A DNA stretch of 64,000 nt from Sabellastarte sp. h YS-2021 (Eukaryota; Annelida; Polychaeta; Sabellida; Sabellidae). The position numbers and the translations under genes were made by a program. Under the pieces are notes generated by a model. The model had not been told where the DNA came from and searched no databases. It saw only the letters and a program-made list of their open reading frames with translations. Positions 35,257-46,418 of the stretch are shown piece after piece. How positions within the stretch are numbered: the first letter of the stretch is position 1; each line of letters begins with the position of its first letter. The DNA lies in contig OZ024935.1 of assembly GCA_964017235.1 (NCBI GenBank), forward strand, positions 4,030,001 through 4,094,000. Direction: 5' to 3'.

Positions 35257-35833
35257 CGACCTTGAAGAAGGGGTCCAAGGTCAAATCTAACCACACAAAT
35301 ACATTCCCAGCCCATGATTTCCTATGGTTTACCATTCCAAACCTCTAGGACCAATTATAAATGAGTTATAAGCACTTTTAAGCTTGGCTGTCCTCATTTG
35401 ACCTTGAAGGAGGGGTCCAAAGGTCAAATCTGACCATACCAAAAGATTCCGAGCCAATGATTTCCTATGGTATGGTTTACCATCCCAAATCTCTGTCACC
35501 AATAATAAGCGAGTTGTAGGCACTTTCAATTTTCGGTATCCTCATTTGACCTTGAAGGAGGGTTCCAAGGTCAAATCGGACCATATCAACAGATTCACAG
35601 CCCATGATTTCCTGTCTGTTTACCATCCCAAACCTCTGGGACCAATAATAAGCGAGTTATAAGCACTTTTAAGTTTGGCTATCCTTGTTTGACCTTGAAG
35701 GAGGGGTCATTGAAGGTCAAATCTGACCACACCAAAAGATTCCCACCCCATGATTTCCTACAGGTTGGTTTATCATCCCAAACTTCTAGGATCAATAATA
35801 AGGGAGATATAAGCCCTTTTCATGACTGACAAA
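35257..35833. repeat. Four tandem units of about 145 bp
   Basis: Unit starts at 35257, 35399, 35547 and 35690, each opening with TGACCTTGAAGGAGGGGTCC and followed by AAGGTCAAATC, so the unit begins with an inverted pair of AGGTCA-type words. Later parts share CATGATTTCCTA, TACCATCCCAAA and CCAATAATAAG. Related sequence is at 57770-57880. Confidence 0.88.
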
Positions 35834-36007
35834 AAACACCTGTGGCGGCCATCTTGTTTCTCAAAATGAGGCCAAAAATATTCCCAGACAACATTTTATG
35901 GTTATTAATATATACTGCAAACTTAAGAAAGCTAGCTATAATATTTTTTTTCATCAAAGCAGTAATGGTGAAATCTCTCTCTACACACTGCGGCTATCCA
36001 GTGGATA
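35834..36007. repeat. GGCGGCCATCTTG repeat fragment
   Basis: Holds GTGGCGGCCATCTTGTTTCT and adjoining sequence resembling the units at 58060-58600. Confidence 0.5.
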
Positions 36008-37216
36008 CAATGATTTACTCAACAGTGAGAACCTGAAAGTAGCTATTGCTCAGCTATGCCATGACATAGAGGTCTGCAATTTCACTATGTTATAGCAAAA
36101 TTCTGTGAATAACATATTTAACAAATTACTCTAAATGTAATAGTTTTCAAGTTACAACTGATTTACTCAACAGTGAGAACCTCAAAGGAACTATTACTCA
36201 GCTATGCAATGAGCTACATGTCTGAAATTTTACTATGTTATAGCTAACCCAAAAGTAGGTGAACAACATATTTAAGCAAACTACTGTAAATGCAATAGTT
36301 TTCAAGCTACAACTGATTTACTCAATAGTGAGAACCTGAAAATAGCTATTGCTCCGCTATGCCATGAGCTATAGGTCTGTAATTTCACTATGTTATAGCT
36401 GACCCAAAAGTAGGTGAACAATATATTTTAACAAAATACTCCAAATGCAATATTTTTCAAGTTATAGCTGATTTACTCAACAGTCAGTACCTGAGAATAG
36501 CTATTGCTCAGTTGTGCCATGAGCTATAGGTCTATAATTTCACTATGTTATAGCTGACCTAAAAGTAGCTATTACTCAGCTATGCCATGAGCTACAGGTC
36601 TGAAATTTCACTATGTTATAGCTGGCCCAAAAGTAGCTGAATAACATATTTATACGAAATTCTCTAAATGCAATAGTTTTTAAAGTTACAAGTGATTTTA
36701 CTCATAATGGAAGTTACTGAAAAGCCCAAAAGTAGCTATTACTCACTTAGCTATTGAGACAGACACCCAACTTACTCACCATATTGTAGCTATGAAAAAA
36801 GTAGCTGAACAACATATTTTCACAAAATGCTGTAAATGCAACACTTTTGAAGTTATAAGTGATTTAGTGCATGATTTCATGAATTTTAATGCATTAAAAA
36901 TTATTAAAAAAATTTATTAAAAAAAAAGTAAGACAGATCCAGGTCTCATACTCACACAAGAGAATCTACCTCTGGCCTAGTACATATATGCAAGATATGA
37001 GAGAAATCCCTGCAATAGCTCTCTAGCAAACAGACGAACAGACAGATTTGCATGCCTTGAACAATTTTTCATCCTCGATAGATAAGGTATCTTTTAAAAA
37101 AAACAGCATGTCTCTAGGCCTTGTAGTTTTGGATAAGAAGTTGTTCACGCGGACGCGTACGCCCACGCCGCAGAGTGATGACATAATGTCAGCTGACTGA
37201 CAGGTCACCTGACATA
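36008..37216. repeat. Second copy of the satellite composite
   Basis: About five satellite units in the order seen at 2026-2800, with one unit shortened near 36560, then the diverged unit (from about 36690), the A-rich tail (36880-36920), the TAAGACAGATCCAGGTCTCA block and the GC-rich block ending in a hairpin at 37186-37216. The order and the diverged last unit match 2801-3390, so this is a copy of the same composite, not an independent array. Confidence 0.9.
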
Positions 37217-37660
37217 ATAAAAGTATTGATAGGTGTACCGGTGCAAATGCGCCCAAAATTAGTACCGAGGGGGGATATTTGCCCAATAACTCTGATGAGA
37301 AAGTTTACCCTATTCTTTCGAAACACAATATAACAGTAATATATAGTGTAAGGCATTTATCATAAAGACTTATTGAGACTTAAAATCATTCCCACCATAG
37401 CTTCTTACTACCGAACACCGGACCGCCTCCCTGGAAACGACTCGGAACATGTCTAATGTCTCATGATTTATGCCTTACGGATTGGATGGTGTGCCTTAGA
37501 ATCCGTTGATACGGAGATTAAGCACCTGGACAACTGATTGATTGACTTAATTGTGTTTAAGTGACTCACATATTTCACTTATTAATTTCCTTGTTAAGAG
37601 GTAGTAAGATAAAAGTGTATTTATTTAAAAGTGTGATTTATTTTTAAGAATGACAAATGA
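37217..37660. other. Spacer, no gene recognised
   Basis: Low-similarity sequence with a short GATTGATTGACTTAATTG stretch near 37540. Nothing else seen. Confidence 0.4.
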
Positions 37661-37750
37661 TGTCAGGCATCTTGCTGTCACTGTTGTGATCAGACTCTCT
37701 TTCCAACTGAATGGAAAGATTTGGTCAGTTTGATGCAGCACAGTGAGAAG

Positions 37751-37864
37751 ATGGCGGAATCTATTTATAATGATTCATCCTGCACATTGAAGAAAATTTG
37801 GATGTCAAACATCCTGAACAAAGTAATGACAGGAGAGGTTACTGCTGAAGATCTACAGGAACAG
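37751..37864 (+). CDS. Exon 1 of a putative cellular gene (MADF/SANT-like)
   Basis: ATG at 37751 in the context AAGATGGCGG opens MAESIYNDSSCTLKKIWMSN and runs 38 codons to a donor (CAG then GTATTC) in phase 0. The frame is open further upstream to about 37661 with a cysteine pair. The pattern of a Trp, LN and an LQEQ end, continuing with KWQKLK in the exon at 38764, resembles MADF or Myb/SANT-like DNA-binding domains. That is a weak, motif-level resemblance; the protein could also be transposon-derived. Confidence 0.4.
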
Positions 37865-38159
37865 GTATTCGGTAATTAATTATTAAGAATGTAAACATTG
37901 TTTAGGAGACTTCAAACTTCCAGGTATGACATAATTATTCTGAGCTAAGTTTTTACCCCAGAGCCCTTCATGGCATGTGGCATGTGACTGGGCATTTTGG
38001 CCAAGTAATCCATCAGTTTGTAAGAATCAATCAATCAATGAGGTATCCAGGTGCTTAATCTACGTGTTCATGGGTTCAAAGGCACAATACCCAATTCCAT
38101 ACCCATAAATCATTAGTCATTGGGCATTATCTAAGCCGTTCCCAGGGAGGCAATCATTT

Positions 38160-38300
38160 AAAAGAAGTGGCATATCTCTAGGCTTTGTTCTTTCGGATGA
38201 GAATATTATCACATGGGTGCGGACGCATATATGTACATATACGCTGCAGAGTGACGACATAACGCGAGCTGACTAATCGGTCAGCTGGCATAAAAAGGCA
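38160..38300. repeat. Diverged third copy of the hairpin block
   Basis: Resembles 3255-3395 (AAAAGAAGTGGCATATCTCT, GCAGAGTGACGACATAA) and ends in a hairpin at 38267-38286 (AGCTGAC/GTCAGCT). It is not accompanied by a satellite array. It lies in the interval between the two exons of the putative cellular gene. Confidence 0.6.
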
Positions 38301-38763
38301 CTCAGAGAGTGCAGACTTCCTCCAAACACCACAAAACTTGAAACAATTGGCCGCATTAAGCAAACAGATGGACTGAAAGCGAAGCTACCTGGTAATGACA
38401 CCTCCAAAATTTAATCAGTTATTACTTATATATATGCAAACATCTGAATGCAATATACATGTATATAACATGTAACTGTGTAATAAATGTAATTTTAACA
38501 TAATTTGCACATTCTGCATTAGTTTTTGAGTAACATTTGCTCACGGACAGACAGATGGTCGAACAAACTCTTGTGACTTTAAAATTTCTGGCAGGAGGAA
38601 ATCATATAAATGTAACTTACATCAGAACAGTGTCCTGTATAAAAGTGACCATAAATAACATATTAATATTCACTTTAGGTTTGCAATATTTAATAATATC
38701 TGTCAGAGCTGTGCAAAACTTTATTTTATATAAGTATAGTTGAGTTTTCATTTTGTTTTTCAG

Positions 38764-38826
38764 AAGTGGCAAAAGTTGAAACCATCCTCCACAGGCTATT
38801 GGGAAAGCCAAATTCTAAATCACTGA
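38764..38826 (+). CDS. Possible exon 2 of the putative gene
   Basis: After the acceptor TTGTTTTTCAG at 38763 the phase-0 frame reads KWQKLKPSSTGYWESQILNH and stops at 38824-38826. KWQKLK fits the end of the exon at 37751 well. The early stop means this is either the last exon of one transcript or a chance acceptor. Confidence 0.35.
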   Translation, partial: KWQKLKPSSTGYWESQILNH

Positions 38827-39094
38827 ACCAAATTTAAATATCTGTCTCGGATAGCATAGTGTCTATCGCCCAGTTTGTGCTTCCATGCATCAATACTCAG
38901 TTATTTCTGTTGCATATACCATTGGTCATATTTGCTAAAATAAGTGTGCTAGCCATATGCTGTAGAATTCATAACAGTTACTGCTTATAGATTTTTTCCA
39001 CAGCCTTAAAAGGCTATTGTTTTCACCCATGTGTACGGCTGGGTTGGCGGGCAGTCAGGTGGGCTGTTGATCGGGCGGGCGGGCTGCCTGTATC

Positions 39095-39400
39095 TCTGAA
39101 ACTATAAGCAATAGGGTGTTTATACTTGGTAGGGAAATTGGCTAGGGGATGTAGGTGTGCAACGTAGGTGTGACCTTGATTTGACATTTGACCTTGCCTT
39201 GGTGACCTTGACCTTAAAAAGCTTGTCTGGGCCATATCTTGGAAACCTTAAGGTGTAGGATGTTGATATTTGGTGGGGAAGTTGGTCAGGGAGTGTAAGG
39301 TGCAATGTCATAGGTTGACCTTGATTTGACCATTACTGTAGTGACCTTGACCTTTAAAATATTTTTTGGCCATATCTCCAAAACTGTAACATGTAGGATA
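39095..39400. repeat. GACCTTGACCTT dispersed repeat
   Basis: Same family as 23455-23760: two sub-units with GTGTGCAAC, GACCTTGATTTGAC and GTGACCTTGACC words. Confidence 0.65.
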
Positions 39401-39556
39401 TTAATATCTTGTGGGTCTGTGCCAGAGCGATATGCAAACTATCTGATGTACCTAATCATTTGTAGAAGATGTAGTTCTTTCTGTGCTATCTTTTGTCATT
39501 CATCTCTGATGCTATTTTTATTTTTGCTTGACTTTAATAATAATAATAATCTCCAG

Positions 39557-39604
39557 TGTCTCTTGCCCCTGACAACAACCTGGCTGCCATGGAAGAGGAA
39601 ACTG
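39557..39604 (+). CDS. Small exon, first copy of a duplicated exon
   Basis: Acceptor AATCTCCAG ends at 39556, donor GTATGT starts at 39605. The 48-base exon is symmetric (phase 1-1) and codes for SLAPDNNLAAMEEET. The exon at 40113 codes for nearly the same peptide, so one arose from the other by tandem exon duplication. Product unknown; the peptide is acidic at its end. Confidence 0.6.
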
Positions 39605-39698
39605 GTATGTTGACATTTCTGTTTTGTCCAATAGATTGGTGAGTGAACATTTTACAGGCTTAATACTAGTGTTACCAATTAATAATTGTATTGCATTG

Positions 39699-39996
39699 TG
39701 TATTTATACTCTGTGCAATATCTCCATATATTACAGGACTCAAAGCACACTGACTAAATAGTTCAGCCCATATTCTCAAGTAACAGACATTCTTCTAACT
39801 GAAAGACTGAGGCTCAAGGATGACCATTTATCAACATCCTTGAGGTTCTTTAGCCTGCCACTGGGGATAGGACCTAATGACAGAGGACCGCCATTTTAAG
39901 TGGTCATCCGAGCCACTATGTATCTGCATGTACCTGGGTTTCAACCCACGTCCTCTGTGGTCACAGGCGAGTGTTACCCACTGGACCCCCATGGCA
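39699..39996 (-). mobile_element. Second SINE family, copy 2 (intronic)
   Basis: Collinear with 34524-34835; minus strand holds TCCAGTGGGTAACACTC (box A region) and GGGTTGAAACCC (box B). It lies between the two duplicated exons and therefore inserted into, or was carried with, that intron. Confidence 0.75.
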
Positions 39997-40112
39997 GATG
40001 ATGATTAGAGATTTAACGCTCTTAAATCCTGTTATTCAGTAATATTAAAATATTATTTTTCCCTAGAGTTGCTGATATTAGTGTACTATTGATATATGTT
40101 TTGTTGTTTTAG

Positions 40113-40166
40113 TGCATGTTGCCCCTGACAACAACCTGGCTGTCATGGAAGAGGAAACTGCAACTG
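40113..40166 (+). CDS. Small exon, second copy of the duplicated exon
   Basis: Acceptor TTGTTGTTTTAG ends at 40112, donor GTATGT starts at 40167. 54 bases, phase 1-1, coding for HVAPDNNLAVMEEETAT. It differs from the 39557 exon by few residues and a two-codon extension; both share the 32-base word region around GCCCCTGACAACAACCTGGC. Confidence 0.6.
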
Positions 40167-40332
40167 GTATGTTAACATTTCTTTTTTTTTCACACCCAGG
40201 GAGTCTGAAGAGGCATTAATATTTGCCCCATAACCCCCGTTATGAATAAATAGAAGAAAATATATATTACAGTACATAATGAAGTATATTAGTTTTAAAA
40301 GTCTGATGCTAGAGTGGCTTTCTTTTTCACAG

Positions 40333-40386
40333 TTACACAAACAAAAAGGAAAGCAAAGAATGCTGCTTCAGCTCTCTTAAAACTGA
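40333..40386 (+). CDS. Small phase-1 exon
   Basis: Acceptor TCTTTTTCACAG ends at 40332, donor GTGAGT starts at 40387. 54 bases, phase 1-1, coding for VTQTKRKAKNAASALLKL. The basic TKRKAK run could be a nuclear localisation signal. It follows the duplicated exons in a compatible phase. Confidence 0.55.
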
Positions 40387-41069
40387 GTGAGTTTTATTTA
40401 TCCATCTTGCATTTTTGATGAACTTTGTTTAACATTCAAAACAACAGTCTCTGAGATATTTTGTGGAAAGAGAAGTGATTTAATTTTTAAAGGGAGAAGT
40501 GATGTAACTTTTAAAAACTTGAGCACTGAGAGGGTGCTATCTCGGCCAAGTAGTAAAAAATAAATAGTTGGAAAACAAGACTGTTTTCTGTTTTTTTTCA
40601 TAGTGATCCAAATCACTCTTAATGTTTAACGTGGTATCAATGACATGTGATTATATGTGTAAAACTTTATATACCCTGCAAGTTATCCAATATAGCAAAT
40701 ATTTTACTTCATTATGGGTTTAATGCATGCATTTTCACTTTAAATTAAACCAGAAAGCCATTTCCAGATCAAATTTAGGGCTCATGTATTCTTGTATATT
40801 TAAATTTCACTGTGGCAGTAAGTAAACCCCGAAAATAGAGATTTAAGTATATAGCTTGATATCGTGTCCAGACTTGGATATGAGAGTATGATGGTACACA
40901 ATGATGTCCTTTGGTATAAATTACCGATTCATGGGCACTAATTTATTTCACTGGGTTATCAAAATAAGTTACAATAATTGTAATGAAATTAATTTAGGTA
41001 TGTCTTGCCACTGTATATACTTCTATCGTTTTAACTTATAATTTATAAATTTTACTTTTGACAATCCAG

Positions 41070-41144
41070 ACAACTTTGCAAATCAAATGAAAAGCGGAGG
41101 TGTGGAAGAAAGCGATTATGAGATGTTTGTTCAGCTGAAAAAAG
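41070..41144 (+). CDS. Small phase-1 exon
   Basis: Acceptor TTTTGACAATCCAG ends at 41069, donor GTTATA starts at 41145. 75 bases, phase 1-1, coding for NNFANQMKSGGVEESDYEMF and then VQLKK. Phase and strand agree with the preceding exons; family unknown. Confidence 0.5.
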
Positions 41145-42693
41145 GTTATATTATGCACAAATATACAGTCAAACTTGTATTAAGAGACCTCCTATGGGAA
41201 GTTGTAAAAATGGTCTTAACTATGGGTTGCTCTCTTCATGAAACCTGATTGTGAATGTATAGGGAATAGAAACAGTCTTAACTAGCAAGTGGTCTCTGGT
41301 TAAGAGTGGTCTCATGTACAGGTTCGACCGTATGTATAAAAATGATCGATATATAATAAAATTGATTGATATATAATCAAATTCAGAAACAAAAAGTGTC
41401 CTTTCAATTATAGTGAAGAAGAAATTGCCTTCTTAAAAGTTCAGAAAAACTTGACATCAATTATTTTATACAAATTTTTCTTAATTGTGTTGCTTTTAAA
41501 TATTAATAAATTAAAATGAGCCTTATCACATTCAAAGTTCTTGCGGTAGTCAGTGGCCTTGTGTTTAGCATGTTTGTCATCTAATCCCAGGCTGTCAATT
41601 CCGTCTTGGTTCGACCCAAGCAAGTGGTAACACAGATGACTTGTCCTAATATGGCCCTGACTATTAAAAGGATCTAAAACCCAAACTCTGACCTTTGACA
41701 ATTTAAAGTTCATAATCAAGGTCAACCAGCATATCTAACTGAACGATTTAACCCCTTGTACCTAATCTAGAAATACAATACAAATAGTGCCGATATTGAT
41801 TATCAATATGGCCATATTTATCATTTGCAGGAAATATTATCAGTATCGATACAGAAACACCAAATATCAATGTCGAAAAATTATAGTTTAAAGCTACAAC
41901 CCTGCTTGTTTTTGACTAAAATAAATTGAAATTATTGAAAATAAGGTTAGTTTATAGTTTTGTACATATTTCACTTACCACTAAACTGGAAGTACTATAT
42001 TTGTTTTGATTTTTCATTTCGGGAGTGGATTTTTGTACAAAAAGTATAATACCCCAATAGTTCAATATCGATCGCTATAAAAAAGGCAAAAATGGTTTGA
42101 TATGGCTATGAATATTGTTATTTGATACCCACACTAAAGAAGAAGTAGCCCAAAGGCCAAGTACCTTCAATTCTCAGTTTTAACATAATGTTGAAAAGTC
42201 ACAATTATTATTTTTACATCTTTACATTTTATGTTAAATCTTTATAAAGGTAAAAAAAAATGTTTGGAGAAACATCTCTAAATTGAACCATGAGTTGATA
42301 GAAAATTAAAAAATGTATAAATTAAACATACCGTTTTTTTCGAAATATCGGGCGTTCATTTTTTCAAATTTGTTTCATCCCCGGCGTTATATCGGATCCA
42401 GCATTAATTTGAGTAAGGATATTCATTGATTAATCATGAAATAAAAGGAAATAATGTACTTACCCACTTGTCATGTACACTGTATATATGTTTTGTTTAG
42501 GCTTCATTTCCATGAGACACTATCCTCAGCTACCAGCTTTTAAGGAGACGTTTTATTTTTGCAGCTGTCAATTAGCAAAGATAATGACGTTCAGAAGGTT
42601 GCTTTGTGGGAATGTTTGGATATGCTAAATGATGTGTTACATATTTCACCATGTGTTCAGAATATTTATATGATGTTAATTTGTACTTATATG
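41145..42693. other. Intron-like, AT-rich sequence
   Basis: No recognisable repeat or gene. A possible plus-strand acceptor at 42564 opens a phase-0 frame that does not fit the phase-1 exon series. Otherwise empty. Confidence 0.4.
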
Positions 42694-42850
42694 TTAATAC
42701 ATACTAATGACTTCATGATTGAAAATCAAGACAGTTTTGTCATTGTCTGATGTACTGGAACTTGAGTTCTCACTTGAAGCTTTTTCATTAAGTGCTTGTA
42801 AGTTGCCATTGCGCTCCACAAGCTTCTTAGATTTTTCTGCAATTTCATCC
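42694..42850 (-). pseudogene. Possible 3' exon of the pogo-like gene
   Basis: On the minus strand an acceptor (TTTTTCATATATAG) at 42851 opens a frame DEIAEKSKKLVERNGNLQAL followed by an acidic Ser-rich stretch, stopping at 42694. It is downstream of the pogo-like transposase, whose frame runs into a GTAAATAAG donor at about 43725. The link between the two is inference. Confidence 0.3.
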
Positions 42851-43296
42851 CTATATATGAAAAAGATTAAGCTTTAAAAAAAGCTTATGCCAAAAATTTA
42901 ATTCCAAGTCCAGTTTTTTACATGGCTTAAACATCTCAGGTCAAATTGTTTTTATAGAACAAGCTGACATCATAATAAATTACTCAGTTTGACAGTGTAT
43001 ACTAGTGGTATGACTCAAGATTGTGGAATACAGATCCCAGGTACTCCTGTAAGTGTGCCTTGAAAAGGGCATTCCAATAGACATATGGTACCTAGTACTA
43101 GTATGCGTGGCCTGAATTAATTCAAAGTTGAACTTTTTAGTACCAAATAATCCAAATTGTAATATGATGGTAGGGATATATCTTTTAAAAAGGAAGTTGG
43201 AAGTTATTTGCAAATATGAGACAGTTTATTGTGCAGAACCTTGTTGCCAAATATAATAATACATTGTTTCCCTTTATCCAAAATAATAATAATAAT

Positions 43297-43330
43297 AAAA
43301 AAACCAAAAAAAAAAAAAAAAAAAAAAAAC
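43297..43330. repeat. Poly(A) run
   Basis: Run of about two dozen A residues preceded by AATAATAATAATAA; it has no retroelement body attached that I can recognise. Confidence 0.9.
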
Positions 43331-43722
43331 AGTGGCTAGTGTGCAATCGACACAATAGTGAAAATGCAGGGTCTACACATACTCACTAAACTACCTAAGA
43401 AGGTGGGAGGCAAGATTGTTTCTCTTAAAGAAGCTTATGGTTTTCAGTGTGGAATCATGAACAAAGCAACTAGTAAGTCTGAGTATGGTATATACTGGTA
43501 TATACAATTTCATCAACTACAGTAACAGCAGAAAGTAGGCCACTTCTTCAAGACCATACTCACGGGTACGTATGGTAGTATAAAATCACCAAAAAATGAC
43601 TACAATAAACAAATTCAGTAAAACCATTACCAAGGCTACTCAAAATCAAAGTTATAAAAACTATGCAACAAAATAATCACTCTACATGGTACTCAATGTG
43701 TGCCTTAACAAATATTAGCTTA

Positions 43723-45110
43723 TTTACCAGTAATTGAATACAAAACCTGAATGATTCCTGTGCATCCACCTGGAATTATGGCCAAATCAACTTTCATTTT
43801 CCTGGCTTCTTGCGTGACTGCCTGTGATATGTGATATATGTAACTGTCCCACACCAAAAGTCTTCTGTTGAATATCTTTCTGCCCAGAGTAGAATGAAGA
43901 TACTGTAGGGTGAGGTTTTCATTCATCCAGACATTTTCACTCATCATGGGAATAACTCCTGGAAGAGCAGCGACCTCACGATCCATTCTCTTTCCCTTAT
44001 AAATTATCATGGGGGAGTTTTTTGACATATGTAACTGTCGCACACAAAAAATCTTCTGTTGAATGCCATTCTGCCTAGAGTAGAATGGAGATACTGTAGG
44101 GTGAGGTTTTCATTCATCCAGACGTTTTCACTCATCATGGGAATAACTCCTGGAGGAGCAGCGACCTCACCATCCATTTTCTTTCCCTTAAAAATTATCA
44201 TAGGGGGGAGTTTTGTTCCATTTGCTTTGGCTTTTGTTATTCTGGATTTCTCATGACCTGTACTGCGTATAGGGACACTACTTTCTCCAATGCCACTCAC
44301 AGTGGTACTACCAGGCATATCCAACTAGACAGCTGTTTCGTCCATGGCATATATGTCAGCCATGCCATATAAATTTTTTATTTGCAAGCTGCAAATGTAG
44401 TAAATAAAGTTCTTAAATTTCTGCATGTAGTGCAATGGTATTTTTTGTCCCCGAGTTGTTTCTGGCGAAGTGTCAGGCTATGTCTGCAGAAGAAGCGGTT
44501 CAGCCAACCATTACTTGCAAGGAAATTACTGTCACCTCTTGCTCCTACATCTTCCACGGATTTGTACATCTTGCCTGCTTAATTCTCTTGCTTTGTTGCG
44601 GACCATCTTTTGGCTAACCCTGTTTCCCTGATATCCAGTCAAAGAGTTTCTCCTCTAAATTTGTACTCATCGGTTTTCTTCCTGCACCTTCAAGTTTCTT
44701 ACATTTTTCCTAACCAGCTTTGTCCATACATTCCTTCAGCTTGTCTTTTTGTTTTTCCCATTCCCGTATCCTTTTTGGAGCTACACCATATTTTCGCGCT
44801 GCAGCCTCTTTACTTTTCATTTCAGAAAATGTCACAGCCTCAAGCTTAAATGTAATAGTGTAAGCTTTATGTGTCTCCTTCCTCACATTTGCGGCAGCAA
44901 CTATTTCTTCCTGCTTTTCATTCACAGTTTTCTTTGGGCAGCTTCTACCTACATCAACCTCATTCCATTACCTATGCTGGTATTTTTCTCTCCTTTTCAC
45001 CCTCTGAACTCTCACCATACTCCAATGTTTCATTTAAACATACTGGTACCTTACATGATTCTTCTAGATTTGATGCCATTTCAGATATATTTGCAGTTAG
45101 AAAATTGCCA
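43723..45110 (-). pseudogene. pogo/Tigger-like transposase (disrupted)
   Basis: Minus strand, N to C: a Psq/Brk-type helix-turn-helix (FKLEAVTFSEMKSKEAAARK, 44800-44860), a GAGRKP linker (about 44680), a Tc5-type HTH remnant with GWLNRFFCRH (about 44500), the first catalytic block MDETAV then a stop near 44325 and LDMPGSTTVSGIG, LPPMIIFKGK, and the second Asp in VWDSYIYH (about 43860) with LAIIPGGCTG. These are DDE_1 features of pogo-class Tc1/mariner transposases. Stops and frame changes near 44970, 44706, 44640 and 44330, plus an internal tandem duplication (43836-44020 and 44026-44215), make it inactive. It sits in an intron of the plus-strand exon series, in opposite orientation. Confidence 0.85.
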
Positions 45111-45180
45111 GCTAAAGTTGCCTGCTGGTATAGCAAGACAGTTTCTGATAAAATCAATACTGATACACATCTGTTTCAAG
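45097..45180 (+). CDS. Candidate phase-1 exon
   Basis: Acceptor ATATATTTGCAG ends at 45096 and donor GTTAGT starts at 45181. 84 bases, phase 1-1, coding for VRKLPAKVACWYSKTVSDKI then NTDTHLFQ. The symmetric phase and exact open frame match the exons at 39557-41144, but the minus strand also carries pogo-related sequence close by, so chance or an antisense reading is possible. Confidence 0.35.
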
Positions 45181-45579
45181 GTTAGTTTTATACCCACCTA
45201 TTCTTTATTTCATGAAATACACTGTTAAATTAGTATTTGTGTCCTTGTAAATGTCATAGATCCAATATTAAGCTTAAACATGTAACAAAACAAAGTACCC
45301 AGATTGGTAACCAAGGCAGCAGACATGCGTTACTATCTATGTTTATTTATAGCGACGTGTGCAGTATCAAAACAGTGGTGTTGGTTGTGTGTGTGTGGGG
45401 GGGGGGTTCATACAGACCCAGCGTTCATATGCTTCATTGTCTTGGTCAAAGGGCGTTCATACGTACCCAGCGCTGTTTCGGGCCCAGGCGATATTTCGGA
45501 AAAACTGTTATATATATATTTGAATATAATATCTTACTTTTGTTTCTTTTTTCTGGTTTTACATTTTTACAATCATCAG

Positions 45580-45591
45580 AAGCCATTTCTG
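45580..45591 (+). CDS. Candidate 12-base microexon
   Basis: Flanked by TACAATCATCAG and GTAAGA, a strong donor. In phase 1 it adds EAIS. Very short, so low weight on its own; it fits the phase of the series. Confidence 0.25.
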
Positions 45592-45985
45592 GTAAGAGAA
45601 ACAGTAGAAGGTTTGAAATTTAATATTCTTCAGAGTCATGCAATGCACATGTAAAGTTACAGTTATATGTTTAATTCACTTTAAATAGCCAACTTTTTAT
45701 AATACTCCTACAGTGTCATGAATATAGGTATGAAAATGTCCAAATTTAGCATAAATTTCTTATACCCTGTAGTTTTTGAAATACAACAAAATTTCAGTTA
45801 ATGTTTACGTCCTATTCCTTCAAAATAGGCACTAATTCAGCTGAATTATTGCTAAAAATGCCAATGACTAGGTTGGGGGAATAAAAAATGTACATTGTTC
45901 AGCTAAAATGTTACTTGTTTTTCATATTGTCATTTTCTTGATTCTGTCTATCAAATGGAAAACATTTTTTTTTTTTACTTTTTAG

Positions 45986-46235
45986 GAATCTGTATCTTCT
46001 ACGAGGAAGCATATAAAACCAGATGAGAAGCTATTTTTGATGAGCATGGCCAGGGAGGTTGCAATTTGGTAACAGTCAGATGCTACTTTGGCCAATGTAA
46101 AAGAACTGATGCAGCTGTCAGCAATTAAAGTTTACATCTCAAAAAAATGGCCAGGGAGTAAAACAGCCGATATCACCACCAGGCTTAGAAACAACATTAG
46201 AAATTTACATCTTGGTGATTTCCATTCTCTTTACA
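45986..46235 (+). pseudogene. Candidate last exon or remnant
   Basis: After the acceptor TACTTTTTAG at 45985 the phase-0 frame reads ESVSSTRKHIKPDEKLFLMS, MAREVAIW, a TAA, and then continues openly with NVKELMQLSAIKVYISKKWP and TRLRNNIRN. This looks like real coding sequence broken by one stop. The phase does not match the preceding phase-1 exons, whose frame would stop after 13 residues here. Confidence 0.3.
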
Positions 46236-46418
46236 TTATTCTTTGTAGCCACCCATCACAGGTGTGCCTCATCCCATTCAACTGTTGAGTTTCTCATTCC
46301 TTCAATGCTAAGGATATCAAAAAATTTATCTTATGGCATCGGAAGTAGAGGGTTTCTATCTTCTGCTAAGCTGAGCGGGCTCTTGCTCCTTCTCTGAGGG
46401 GATGTAGCCAAAACCCCT

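Noticed and set aside
43297-43330. Poly(A) tail of a retroposed gene
   Set aside because: No processed-gene body or target-site duplication is recognisable next to it.
44749-45228. 159-codon plus-strand ORF
   Set aside because: Most of it is antisense to the pogo-like helix-turn-helix; only the short 45097-45180 part was kept as a possible exon.
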